DNA from: Crotalaria pallida
Lineage: Eukaryota > Streptophyta > Magnoliopsida > Fabales > Fabaceae
Length of the DNA: 64,000 nt
Assembly: GCA_037953625.1 (NCBI GenBank)
Contig: CM075653.1
Span: forward strand, 95,149,639-95,213,638
Direction of reading: 5' to 3'
Position numbers and translations under genes: made by a program. The notes below the pieces were generated by a model. The model was not told the DNA's origin. It did not search any database and saw only the letters and a program-made list of their open reading frames with translations. Positions 54,411-64,000 of the stretch are shown piece by piece. The number at the start of each line of letters is the position of its first letter. Within the stretch, counting starts at the first letter, position 1.

Positions 54411-57400
54411 TGAAACACCCCGCGTTTTTCCCGTAGGTGCGTAAAAGATTTTCGACAAAATGAACCCTGAGATTCTATTTTCAGAAAAATATTTTATGAG
54501 AAAAAGAAATAAAGTGTTGACTTTCAAATATTTTTATAAACCAAAAATGTTTTTATAAATAAGAAGTGAATGATTTTGTTGATTTGATTTTTAAGAAGTG
54601 AAGTGTGGTTTTTTCTAAAAAGTGATTCTTATTTGAATTGAAGTTTTTGAGTTGTTAACTTGGAAAATTTGTAACTTTTAAACCGTAACTCGGATTTTTA
54701 TGATCTTTATATCAAAACGATCGTCTTGAAACATAGATTTTAAAAATGTAATTTTCAGATTTTTCTGGGTGGTTTTACAAAAATTTATTTTCAGAATTAA
54801 GAAATACGAATTTTGGAAATGGTATTTTTAAGAAAATGAATTTATTGATTTGGCTTGAAATTTTGTGTGATGAGTGCTTGATTTAATGTGTATGTGTTGT
54901 GTGATGCATGAAACTAAGTGTGTGAATAAGAATTCTTTGAATTAATTGCCTTGTTGTGTGAATTGATGAATTTGAATAAATAAGATTAAGAAAATAAAAT
55001 GTGAAATGTGTATATATTTGTGTGTGTGCTACGGTATGTATATATGAATGTATATATGTGTATGCTATACGTGTGTGTATGTGTGTATATATGTGTATAT
55101 ACGTGTGTGTGTGTGTGAGCTAGGACTAGAAGCTTGTAGACTAAGGAATTAGAAACCAACCAAATAAGTAATCAAACTAAACTAGTAACCAAGTAACCAA
55201 AACCCTAACTAAATACTAACTAGTTAAGCCTAGAATGACCCCTAAAAATCCTAGCCTATTCAACCTTGTCTCCTTGCATTTGATAAAATGCACCCATGCA
55301 ATTATTCGGAAGCCCAAAACCGCCCCTCCACTTGTGTGTAACCAAACCTAAACCTAAGGGCAAAATGGAGAATGGTTCGTGGCCTATATATGTGTGTGGC
55401 CTTAGTTCATTTTTCACTTCACCCATTTCACTTCTTCCACCAACACAAACACACTTCTAAGAGCCCCTTTAAGCTCTTAGAGAGAAAAAGAGAAAAGAAA
55501 TAGAGAGAAAGAAAGAGAGAATGGCCGTGAGCTTAGAAGGAAAAAGAAGGAGGTTTCAAAGCCTTATCTTTGTAGATCAAGAATGCTAGGAGCTAGAAGA
55601 ACCAAACCTTTTCATGGTAGGACTTGAAGATCAAGATGAAGACTTGTAATAGTTTAGATTTTTCCTTTAAGTTTATAGATCTATTTCCTTTTCTTATTTG
55701 CATGTTTGTTTTTATAGCTTGAGAGATAATTTTATGTGTTACTATTCTTTAATCTTGGACTTTAAGGACTTAAAAATAATTTGTAATATGTAATCTTGTG
55801 TTGGATGTTTTCGGCTCAAAGTTTTCTTGATGGATCTAATATTTTTCTAACTAAACTCTTAAAGATCTAATGTTTTTCCAACTAAAACTTTGAAGATCTA
55901 AAGGAAAACTAAGATTTTTGTGAAAACTAAAATGAATCTCTTTGCATGTCAATTTTTCTTTCTTGAGACCGTGATTTATCTATGTTTATGTGATGACTTG
56001 ATGAATAATCTCATGATCTAAACTTAATTTGTAAAAAGATTTAATTCTTTGGTTTTGCATGTTAAATCTTTTTACTAAATCATGATCTATGTCTATTTCT
56101 ATGATTATTTGTTTAATAAAAATATAATCTAAACTTAATTTGTAAAAAGGTTTAAGTCTTTGGTCTTGCATGTTGGTTTGATGATGTTCTTATTTGATTT
56201 AAGTGTATGCATGTTATTTTTCAAGAGAAAAGGTTGTGTTTTCCTTTTTATGTGTGTTTCGGTTTTAAGAAAAGAATTAAAGTAACAAGTTTTAAATTGA
56301 TTCTTGGGTATGAATATGTTTTGATCTAGTGTTTAATCTTGTGCATGTTTGATTTTAATGAAAAGATCATGTTTTCTTTTTTTATGTGAGTGTCACGGTT
56401 TTAAAGAAATTAAAGGAGTAAGATTTAAAATGATTCTTGAGTGCAAGCATGTTTTGATTAAGTGATTTTTGTGCATGTTATATTTTTGTAGAGGCCATTT
56501 GGCCATACTTAATAAAACTAGGATCCATGCTTTTTGTTTTGAGAAAAGATGATGCATGTTTGTTTTAGGCTTAGTTCTAGTGATTTTAGGAGTATACATG
56601 TCATTCTTAGTAATTTAAAGTATGACCTTGATTTTCATTTAAGATTAGATGATGAACTTGAAGATTATTTTATGCATGTCTATGTGAATGGATGATGTGA
56701 ATGTGTGAATTTTGTATGTTTGAAAAATGAATGAAAACCATGCCTTTTTGCATGTTGACTTTCGGCCAACCTATAAATAGGTAGGAGGTTATATTTGTTT
56801 CTCATTTAAGGTATATGCATGATAATACCAATTAAATATAAAGATTGAAAAGTGTGTTCATGAAATAATTGAATCTAAAAGAAATTGTATGTGAATCTTT
56901 GAAATGATTTGTGGGTTAAATTGTTTCTTTGGTTTTGTTAATAAAAATGAATTAAAATTGTTAATTTTCTTCTATGAGTGCTCACGGTTTTAATCATAAA
57001 AGAAAGAAAATGACCTCATGATTGTATGTGTTTATTTGTGCATTAAATCTTTGTCAAATTTTACATATAGGATTCGGCCAATATGAGTTTAAATGGTAGG
57101 AAAATTATTTTCCCAAAATGACCATGATGGTAGCTATATTCCTAGGTGCATGATGGCATGTGAAAGTGATGTGTGTTTCCTTTGATCTTTTGATTTTAGA
57201 AATAAAAATGAATAAGTTGATTTAATTATGTGAAAAGATTTTTGTATTGTTAATTTAATAATTCCAAGTTTTAAAATTTAATTGTGATTAGGAATTATTA
57301 ATCGTAGTGATTCGGTTTTGTTGGATTAATCAAAAGATTAAGCTAAATTATTTTCTTAAGAATAATTGAATTAATTTTTTAAGATTATAATTTAATCAAT

Positions 57401-60374
57401 GATTTTAAATAATTAAAAATGTGACTTCCTGTATATATGTTTGTGAATGATTGGAATGCTTTGAAATGTGTATGTGATTGTTCTTTGTGCTGCTTGAATG
57501 TATTGAATTGAAATTGTTTTCTGTTTGTGAGATTTATTTGTGAAAAATGTTTTATTTAAAAAGAATGATTTTAACAACTTAAATTAATTTGAAATCTTTT
57601 TAAATGACTTTCTTTGATCAGTGTTTGATGATGCAGTGAAATTTGGAAATTAAATAAATTAATCTGATTGGTTTTGAAGTTTTACCTTCTTGAATTTTTG
57701 TATCCGATCTAAGAAAGATTTTCAAAGAATCATTTTCTTAGGATTTCATTCAATGTTTAAAGAAAATGATTTTTTCAACCAAAGTGTTTTAAATTAAGAG
57801 AAATGGATTTTGTTTTGATAAAAAGAGATTATTTTAGAAATTGTTTTAAAAAGCTTTTCTTGGAAATATTTTATTAAAGAAATAATTTGGATTTAAAACC
57901 TTTTTGGATATTGGCAATGTGTTTTCGAAAAAGGGAATTGTTCCAAGTATTTTCAAAACGAAATAAAGAACTTATCGAAATCGTTTCTAATGCACGGGAA
58001 AAAATGTTCTAGTTCGGGTGTCGGACGCAAAACAAACGTGGCAAGGATAGCGACTGGAAATCTTGGAAAGCTTTAGGAAGTTTCGTCATCCAGGTGAGTG
58101 ACAGTGCGGTGATCCCGTAACGTGGTTGCTCTCAATCCGAGTAGATGGATTGTGAATGTACTGCGACTTAGGCAATGTAGATATGTGTGCTAAATGTTTA
58201 CTTGTTTTACTTACATGTTAAATGTTTATTTGTTGCGCATACTTTATTCTGTTTTGAAATTGTTTGAATAATAAAACAATAATGAAATAAGACTGAAAAG
58301 AGAAGCGAATAAGAGATATGAGAAATAATTAAGTAAGAGATAAATGATGAGTTAAGACTAAAGAGAGAATTATAAGAAACGTTTGCGAAAGAGATAAGCG
58401 CGATGCGCATGAAACTGTGAAAGCAATAAATACGAATGAAATAGAATAAGAAAGGAAACGAAAAGATAATTGTAAGACGATGATGAGAAACACCTGACGA
58501 GGCGAGCGGAAGCGTGGTGATGATGAGCGATGCTGATGGTGCCATGCAGCCACCTGTGCTCCTGTAAGGAGATCCCTGAAGTAGCAAGTACAAGACGACT
58601 CTCGGAGAGAGACTCCTGAGATGCTGATGATGATGCTGCTGAGCCATGATGCTGGAAAAGATGCTGATGAGCTGATGAGAATAATGCTGAGACGCATGAG
58701 AAAGTGATTTGAGGCAAGATGCCATTAAGATTTTAGGGGGAACGGATTGCGTTAAGTGGTCGGGCTTCGTTGAAGGGATGAACCAAGGACGAGCCGACTG
58801 TTAGGACTAAGCCGCTAATTAAGACGCTAAAACTTTAAAAGACTTTAAAAGACATTTACAAACGCGGTGAGGTATGAGTGTCGTATCGAAGTAGTGGAGA
58901 GGAAGATACTATGGGTATCTGCGGATACTCAGGTGGGGATTGCAGGAGGGGAGGACGATGACGGTGAAACGTCAAGAAGTCTAGAGTACTTTCTAGGCAG
59001 AACGAACTCAACATGTGGCGTACTAACGTGGTAGGGACTGGGTCCAATGTCGTGGCAAGTTCTGCACCAGAACTAGAATTGTACTGTCACCCCCTTGAAT
59101 GCAAGTCTAGAATAGTGAGAGGGACTGGAACGGGGCATTTGTGATTGCCGCTGAGAGCGTGCCTGATTATATGATATGAATTAATGATATGAATTGAATT
59201 GATTTGAGGCTGTAGTCCTCCTGGTCTGGGACCATTTGATTGTGAGACAGCTGTCGTGCCCGCGTGGTAAAGGTCATGTACTCCTGTTTGCTTCCGACTA
59301 GGTTGGGTGGATGACCGAGGGGATGTAGACGTGTTTGACTTCCTCAATGATGATGTTCCCCCCATCATTGAGTGAACCGGAATGATAAAACTTAAAAGAC
59401 TAAGATGTATCAAAGAAAAGTACAATAAAAGATATTAAGCGTTGAGTAAAATTTATAAGGCAAGTTTGAGAACGATTTGTGGAATAATTATTAAATCTTG
59501 AGGCAACGATCGAAGAAAGAATGGAAAAGCGTTTCGGAAAGGTTAAGAGAAGTTGTGACGCAAGCGTAATGAATGATTTGGCTATGAGTGATGATATTTA
59601 TATGTTTGAAATATTATGATATGTTTGTTATATGTGATTCATATATGCTATGTGCATTACATGTTACGTATGTTGATGATGTTTAGTTATGTTGTTTTAA
59701 TATATTATCTGTCTATCTTTGTATTCAACCAACTCTGAGACCGCAAGGTCAACCCGTTAGTGCTCAGAACACTGACTCTCTCCTACCATGTTGTCGTATC
59801 GGCAATAGCTGATATTGCAACTGGTAGATGGCATAGCGTGTAGCGAATCACCTATGTACCTGCAAGGAGGAGCATAGACGTTTGTTCTTGACGATGGCAT
59901 TCGGAGGAAATCCCTGGGGCAGCGAACGAGGGCAACTCTACTTGCAATTGGAGAGCTTGGGCAGCCAAGATCCGGAGTTAGACGACAAGTCTTAGGGAGT
60001 ATGACTAGAAGCTAGTTAATCCCCCTCAGAGCATTGTACTCCATTGTAAGTTCTTAGTTACCTTAGCTCTATCATATTGTACCCCGGTAAAAGTTTTATT
60101 CCACACTGATGTTTTTGAAACAAGTAATTGGGCTGTTGTAATTAAATGATGTTTTTGAAAACGAGTTTCAAAGTGCGGTGTCTTGTGACATCTCGGTTTG
60201 GAGCTTGAAAGGTTTTATGCAATATGAGAACATTAGTTTTTATATGTAACTATGTTTTTAAAGTCCAAATGTTCTCATCTTGTGTAACACTTGTTTTAAA
60301 AAAAATGGCCCTAATTTTCACTACTTTGAATTTAAATAACGGAAGTTTTCAAGTTGCCGAATCGGGGTGTTACA
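54411..60374 (+). repeat. 3' LTR of element M
   Basis: 5964 bp, uninterrupted, so it shows the ancestral LTR. It starts TGAAACACCC (one change from TGTAACACC). It contains the empty sites of LTR L (near 58500) and of the TRIM (near 59115). Confidence 0.95.
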
Positions 60375-60512
60375 TGGTTTCCATTAATAATTCTAAATAC
60401 TTCATTTATGTCAGCGGGGACTACCCTAAGGTTCATTAACATATTACCCTATTCTTAGTCATCACTATAGCATCCTAGAATTTACTTCTCAAGTAGAGGT
60501 AATACGACCCTT

Positions 60513-60517
60513 CTTAC
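60513..60517 (-). other. Splice-donor-like site of LTR N
   Basis: Sense CCGAG|GTAAGAAG, homologous to the sites in LTRs B, F and H. The hairpin array of LTR N lies downstream in the sense direction. Confidence 0.45.
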
Positions 60518-61074
60518 CTCGGGCTTTCTTTTAAAAAGAACCTGGGTTGTGGCTTGGCGATGATGATGGCGTCGGTGTTGCTCCTCGTTAGCGAGAACGA
60601 TCGCGGCTAAATCAAGGCAAAAGCTTCGAGCCTCGGAGTACCCAACACAAGCCCGGTGCGATCACGGTCGATAACGACGCCAGTGAGATCCGGTGGAGAG
60701 AGAGATTGAGAGGTGGTTCGGGAGGGAGAGCGAGAAAGCAAGGCCATAGGGGAAGGGAGATAGGGAGAGAGAGAGGTCTTTGATGGTGGTGGTGGTTCAA
60801 GGGCGGTGGTTCGTGGTGGCCGGAGGAGAGAGGAGGAAGAGATGAGGGAAAGAGAGAGAAAGAAACCAAGAGGGAAGAGAGAGAGAGAGAGTGGATCTAT
60901 GGGGAGGGAGGAAGGGTCAAGGAGAGGGGCGGCCTTGGGTGGCTCTAGTGGTGGTTGGAGGTGAGCTATGGAGGTTTGGTGGGTGTTGAGGGTTGATTTG
61001 GGTGAGGGAGAGAGAAGTGGGGCGGATGAGAATGAGGAGGAGAGGGGCTGGTGCGACAATTTAAGGAGTCTGGT

Positions 61075-61260
61075 GCGTGAATCACGCACCCGCACGCCTG
61101 GGCGCAGGGTGAGGCGCGCCTGCTCGCGCGTTCAACGCATCTGGTGCGTGCTAGCTTCCCGTCGCGCGCCTGGGCGCTGGTGTTGCGCTCCTTGGCACAG
61201 ATCTGTCTGAGTTGGTGCATCTGATGCACCCCGGTGCGCCTGGGCGTGCACCGGTGATTC
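61075..61260 (-). promoter_or_regulatory. GC-rich palindrome cluster in the U3 of LTR N
   Basis: CGCCTGGGCG cores, GGCGCGCC and GGTGCACC-type palindromes at 350-530 bp from the LTR start, as in LTR B. Confidence 0.6.
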
Positions 61261-61609
61261 CAGACTTCGATTCGCATTAACTTCTTCGTTAACCGTCGGA
61301 TCGGGCCTAAATTTTTAGACAAACTTCTTAATCCCTTAAACTTCATATCCAACGGTGGAATTTAATTTCTTAGCATCCTATAATAAATTCCAAATTTTCT
61401 CGTACCGGCTGATTTCTAATACTTAAAACGCCGATTTAACCCCCGATTCCGCTTAGATAATTTTTCCCCTTGCTACCGATGTCTCCTACACAACCCCTAA
61501 TATTTATAATTACTACTCCCTTGTCACCCAAAATTCTTTAAGCAATTTATCCAATTATTTCTTGGGTTTTAAACAATAATTTCACTTAAAATAAAACTTA
61601 GGATGTTAC

Positions 61610-62769
61610 ATTAGGACTTAAAAATAATAATAGAAAGATTTTGGAGGGAAAGGAAATAAAAATATTCATTTTTCAAATTTTGGCTGAAAGACTCGAGTCT
61701 TTCTGAAAAGACTCGAGTATTTTGCACAGTGTTGCACGAGTTAGTGCGTTTGGTGAGTCACCCACTCGAATACCTCACGAGTTGACACGTTAGCGACTCA
61801 GCAACACGTCCTATGACTCGTGGTGCCTCGCATGAGCCCTTCCCCATTCATTAATGACCCTTTGGGAAGAAGAATGGAGCAATTCTTCCACTCTTATGTA
61901 TTAAAATCAAGTCTGAAACTTAGTTTAGGGTTCTAAACATCGAGCTCTCAATTCGTCTTCGTCCCTGAGTCTCCTAGAACAAATCATACACTGTTTCGAA
62001 GCTCACATCCAGAGCTTTAAAAAGAGTCATAAGTCGTGAGCTAAGGTTGAGTGTGTGAGGAGTAATGAGCTCTGCAAGATAGAACTTCATATCTGCCAAA
62101 AACCAGAATTTTGTTTGGAGCCGCCAACTTTGTGCCTTCGATTCTCTCTCATATTTGAGAGTTATCTCCTGAGTGTTATACCATTGGAAAGCTATTTCGA
62201 CGAGCTTCGATTTGATACCAAATTCGTGTGGTGAGTCTCTGGTTGAGAAGTTATGGGCCTGCGAAGTTGAGAGCTTGAATCTGCCAAAACCAGATTTCAG
62301 ATTCGGAGAGCTGACTTTGAGCTTCAATTTTGGTAAGCTCAAGCTTTCTCGTGGTCTGAAACTTGTTGGATTTTAAAGTTAGTGTTGCATAGATGAGTTA
62401 TTAAACTTTTTCCCCAATTTGTTTGTCCATTTCATGCTCCAATTCCTCTGGTTCTTGCACACTGCCAAAGTGATTCTGTTTTGAGGAGGAGCAATGGTGC
62501 ATGGTGTTCCCTTGAAACTCTCTACTCAAGTTTTGTTCAATCACGACCCTAAGGTATGGGGGAAGCTTACCATTTTCTAGAATGAGGATGAAATGCATTA
62601 GAAAGTAGGGAAAGTCATCGTGAGACTCTAAGGTCATAGATTGAAATAGGAATATGGCTTGGAGGCCCCTTTGTGCTTAAAATTCAATTTGAGCAAGTTT
62701 AATATGTTGCATTTGTGCTGTACAAATACTGTTTTCATGCTATATGTGAGTAAATTTGATAATGCTATG
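61610..62769 (+). mobile_element. LTR O (Gypsy, A family), truncated at both ends
   Basis: It aligns with LTR A from about its base 520 on: ACTCGAGT pair (61691-61698, 61711-61718), GTTAGTGCGTTTGG, then donors GTAAG at 62333 and AAG|GTATGGGG at 62554. The left part lies beyond the LTR N insertion; the right part is cut by a LINE. 61740-62320 is leader with no gene. Confidence 0.85.
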
Positions 62770-63987
62770 TTTTTTTTGGTAAAGAATAAAAAATGCATTA
62801 CCAACGAACAAATAGTACACATAAAAGGCAATCATCAGGACCCTAGCCACCTTCTAGGAAGGGTTCTAAGGCCCATATGATCCCAAAGAAAGAAAAGCCC
62901 AAACCAATTAGGCCATTGCCTTTATTCTACTAATAAGCAAACTAAGAGGCCCATTATTTCTAGTCTTATTGTTTCTAAAATACCAACTAATTTTAGTAGC
63001 TAATTCATTCTGAAGTAGACCAAACACTTGATGAGGCAGCAAACATTGATGTCGGAAAATCCGACGGTTCCTCTCCATCCACACCCCATAGACACAGCCT
63101 GCAAACACCGCCGTGAGCACCTGGTGTCGTTGCTTGTTTCTGAACCCATGATGTAACCAACGCAACCAATTGGGGAATTTAAAATGAGGGACATCCACAC
63201 CGATCCAGTTCCCAGCTTCCTCAAGTAGCTGACGACTCCAAGGACAATCAAAGAACAAGTGGCTGCTAGTTTCTTCCACTCCTGCACAAAGCTCACACAA
63301 AGGCGAAGCTTGTAAGAAATGGAGGTTGTCCTTCGTCCTCAAGCTATCATGAGCAAACAACCAGAAGATGAAGTTGTGTTTCGAGATGGTCACCGGATTC
63401 CAGATAACACGATGATGGTGAAAGAGTTGCAGATCTCCAATAAGGTACTCATGCCCATCCTTAATCGAATACTGCTGCTGATTCGCAATTAGGTTAGCAA
63501 ATAGGTTGCTGAGCTTGTTCCTTGCTTTAAGAATTTGTTTCCAGTGCCAATTATTGGCTTGGGAAGGTTGCACATCTTGAAATCTAACCCTTTTTAAGTA
63601 AACCGCATTAATCCATCTGAGCCAAAGAGAGTTCTTGTTACTCGCTAGATGCCAGGCTTGATTCCCCAGGGCTGCTACATTCCACACATAATTAAACATT
63701 TGTGAAACCCAAACCCCCATACTTTTTTTCTCTGCAGACCATGGTCCAAGCTACCTGAGCCTTGGCTCTCCCCCTTTGATCTTTTCCCCATAAAAAACCT
63801 CTACATAGTTTTTCAATTTCTCTGATAACAGTCTTAGGAATAATGAAAGTGGTAGCCCAATACACATGCATGGACATTAGCACAGACTGGATTAGCTGTG
63901 CTCTTCCTTGAAATGATAAGTTCCTTGTTAACCACATGTTGATTCTTTTAGTTACTCTCTCAACCAAGCTTCTACATGTAGCCACAC
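62770..63987 (-). mobile_element. 3' part of an L1-type LINE
   Basis: Minus strand; its 3' end carries an A8 tail (T8 at 62770-62777) inserted into LTR O. A 3' untranslated part of about 130 bp precedes it. The 5' part is beyond the LTR that begins at 63988. Confidence 0.9.
62908..63985 (-). pseudogene. LINE ORF2 C-terminus (post-RT region and zf-RVT domain), frameshifted
   Basis: The upstream frame has the region after the L1 reverse transcriptase: RINMWLTRNLSFQGRAQLIQ, then VYWATTFIIPKTV and CRGFLWG...KAQVAWTMVC...GGLGFTN. A one-base shift near 63695 moves into the second frame (NVAALGNQAWHLAS, then LWLRWINAVYLK). That frame carries the zf-RVT domain with HNFIFWLFAHDSLRTKDNL and CELCAGVEETSSHLFFDC, the expected Cys/His pattern. 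ORF2 would carry endonuclease and reverse transcriptase upstream; neither is in the window. Confidence 0.92.
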
Positions 63988-64000
63988 TGTAACACCCCGC
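63988..64000 (+). mobile_element. Start of another LTR (window edge)
   Basis: TGTAACACCCCGC interrupts the LINE and resembles the start of LTR M. Only 13 bases are visible. Confidence 0.5.

Larger units (their letters stand above)
43206..60374 (+). mobile_element. Element M: giant-LTR element without coding capacity (LARD-like)
   Basis: Two LTRs of about 6 kb enclose a 1.7-kb interior. The target duplication TGGTT is at 43201-43205 and 60375-60379. The primer site is at 52716-52727, and a purine tract lies at 54401-54410. The LTRs differ by an estimated 2-3 percent in the parts I compared. The 5' LTR later received LTR L and a TRIM. Confidence 0.93.
38511..61609 (-). mobile_element. LTR N (Gypsy), fragmented host of several insertions
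   Basis: Three visible pieces (38511-38609, 42190-43205, 60375-61609; about 2.3 kb). Its LTR start is GGATGTTACA at 61609. It is the LTR B family. LTR K interrupts the first gap and element M the second; the left end was cut by the F/F' tandem. The 42541-43205 piece is AT-rich with no gene. The CT-rich sense frame at 60607-61095 is low-complexity leader and is not called. Confidence 0.85.

Noticed and set aside
58207..58725. 172-codon frame antisense to LTR M
   Set aside because: Low-complexity Ser/His/Phe content, runs against the LTR's transcription, broken by LTR L in the sister LTR; no family match.
60607..61095. 162-codon Ser/Pro/Leu-rich frame in LTR N
   Set aside because: CT-rich leader sequence upstream of the donor-like site; no domain, and LTR B lacks an obvious counterpart.
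61610..62637. Reading frames in LTR O (for example 61974-62342)
   Set aside because: Antisense to the LTR; the homologous part of LTR A does not keep them.

Overview
The window is almost entirely nested LTR retrotransposons from a plant nuclear genome. The evidence is 5-bp target-site duplications (TSDs), TG...CA termini, primer sites complementary to initiator tRNA-Met, polypurine tracts, plant-type Gypsy and Copia Gag, and a plant L1-type LINE. The SIRE-like Copia element and the style of the Gypsy LTRs suggest a dicot, perhaps a legume, but nothing here proves the species. I see no host gene, tRNA, rRNA or CRISPR array.

Layout. Base 1-303 is the end of a Gypsy polyprotein, followed by its 3' LTR (A, 346-3917). 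The degraded interior of a second Gypsy element (C) occupies 3918-5367 and 13775-14660 and ends in its 3' LTR (14661-19559). Inside C sits solo LTR B (5368-13769, TSD AGAAA), which was itself hit by a gag-only Copia element (E, 5843-11478, TSD CATGT). Solo Copia LTR D (16798-18285, TSD ACGTG) lies inside LTR C. From 19560 to 38510 is a minus-strand Gypsy tandem, gag / LTR F / gag / LTR F'. LTR F' was split by a 9.6-kb element without coding capacity (H, 27926-37508, TSD CAACC). That tandem lies in LTR N, whose pieces run from 38511 to 61609. LTR N also received solo LTR K (38610-42189) and the giant-LTR element M (43206-60374, TSD TGGTT). M's first LTR carries solo LTR L (47295-50302, TSD AGGCG) and a 0.53-kb TRIM (50928-51455); M's second LTR preserves both empty sites. 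The right end is a Gypsy LTR (O), the 3' end of an L1-type LINE, and the first 13 bases of another LTR.

What stands out is a shared LTR architecture. (1) Several unrelated families carry family-specific 8-10-bp palindromes centred on CG (ACTCGAGT, TAACCGGTTA, TAATCGATTA) a short way upstream of the TATA box. In related Gypsy LTRs one palindrome has been exchanged wholesale for another at the same place. (2) Nearly all the Gypsy LTRs carry a conserved splice-donor-like AGGTAAGG or AGGTATGG, and several carry a branch-point/acceptor-like segment 0.9-2 kb downstream. This predicts an intron inside the LTR leader. (3) Arrays of short hairpins lie between donor and acceptor, and their stems change together while the centre stays fixed. 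(4) Right after the acceptor, LTR K (and its relative A) encodes a protein of about 160 residues whose pattern of change indicates purifying selection. I recognise no known family for it. These four points are the best candidates for an undescribed system.
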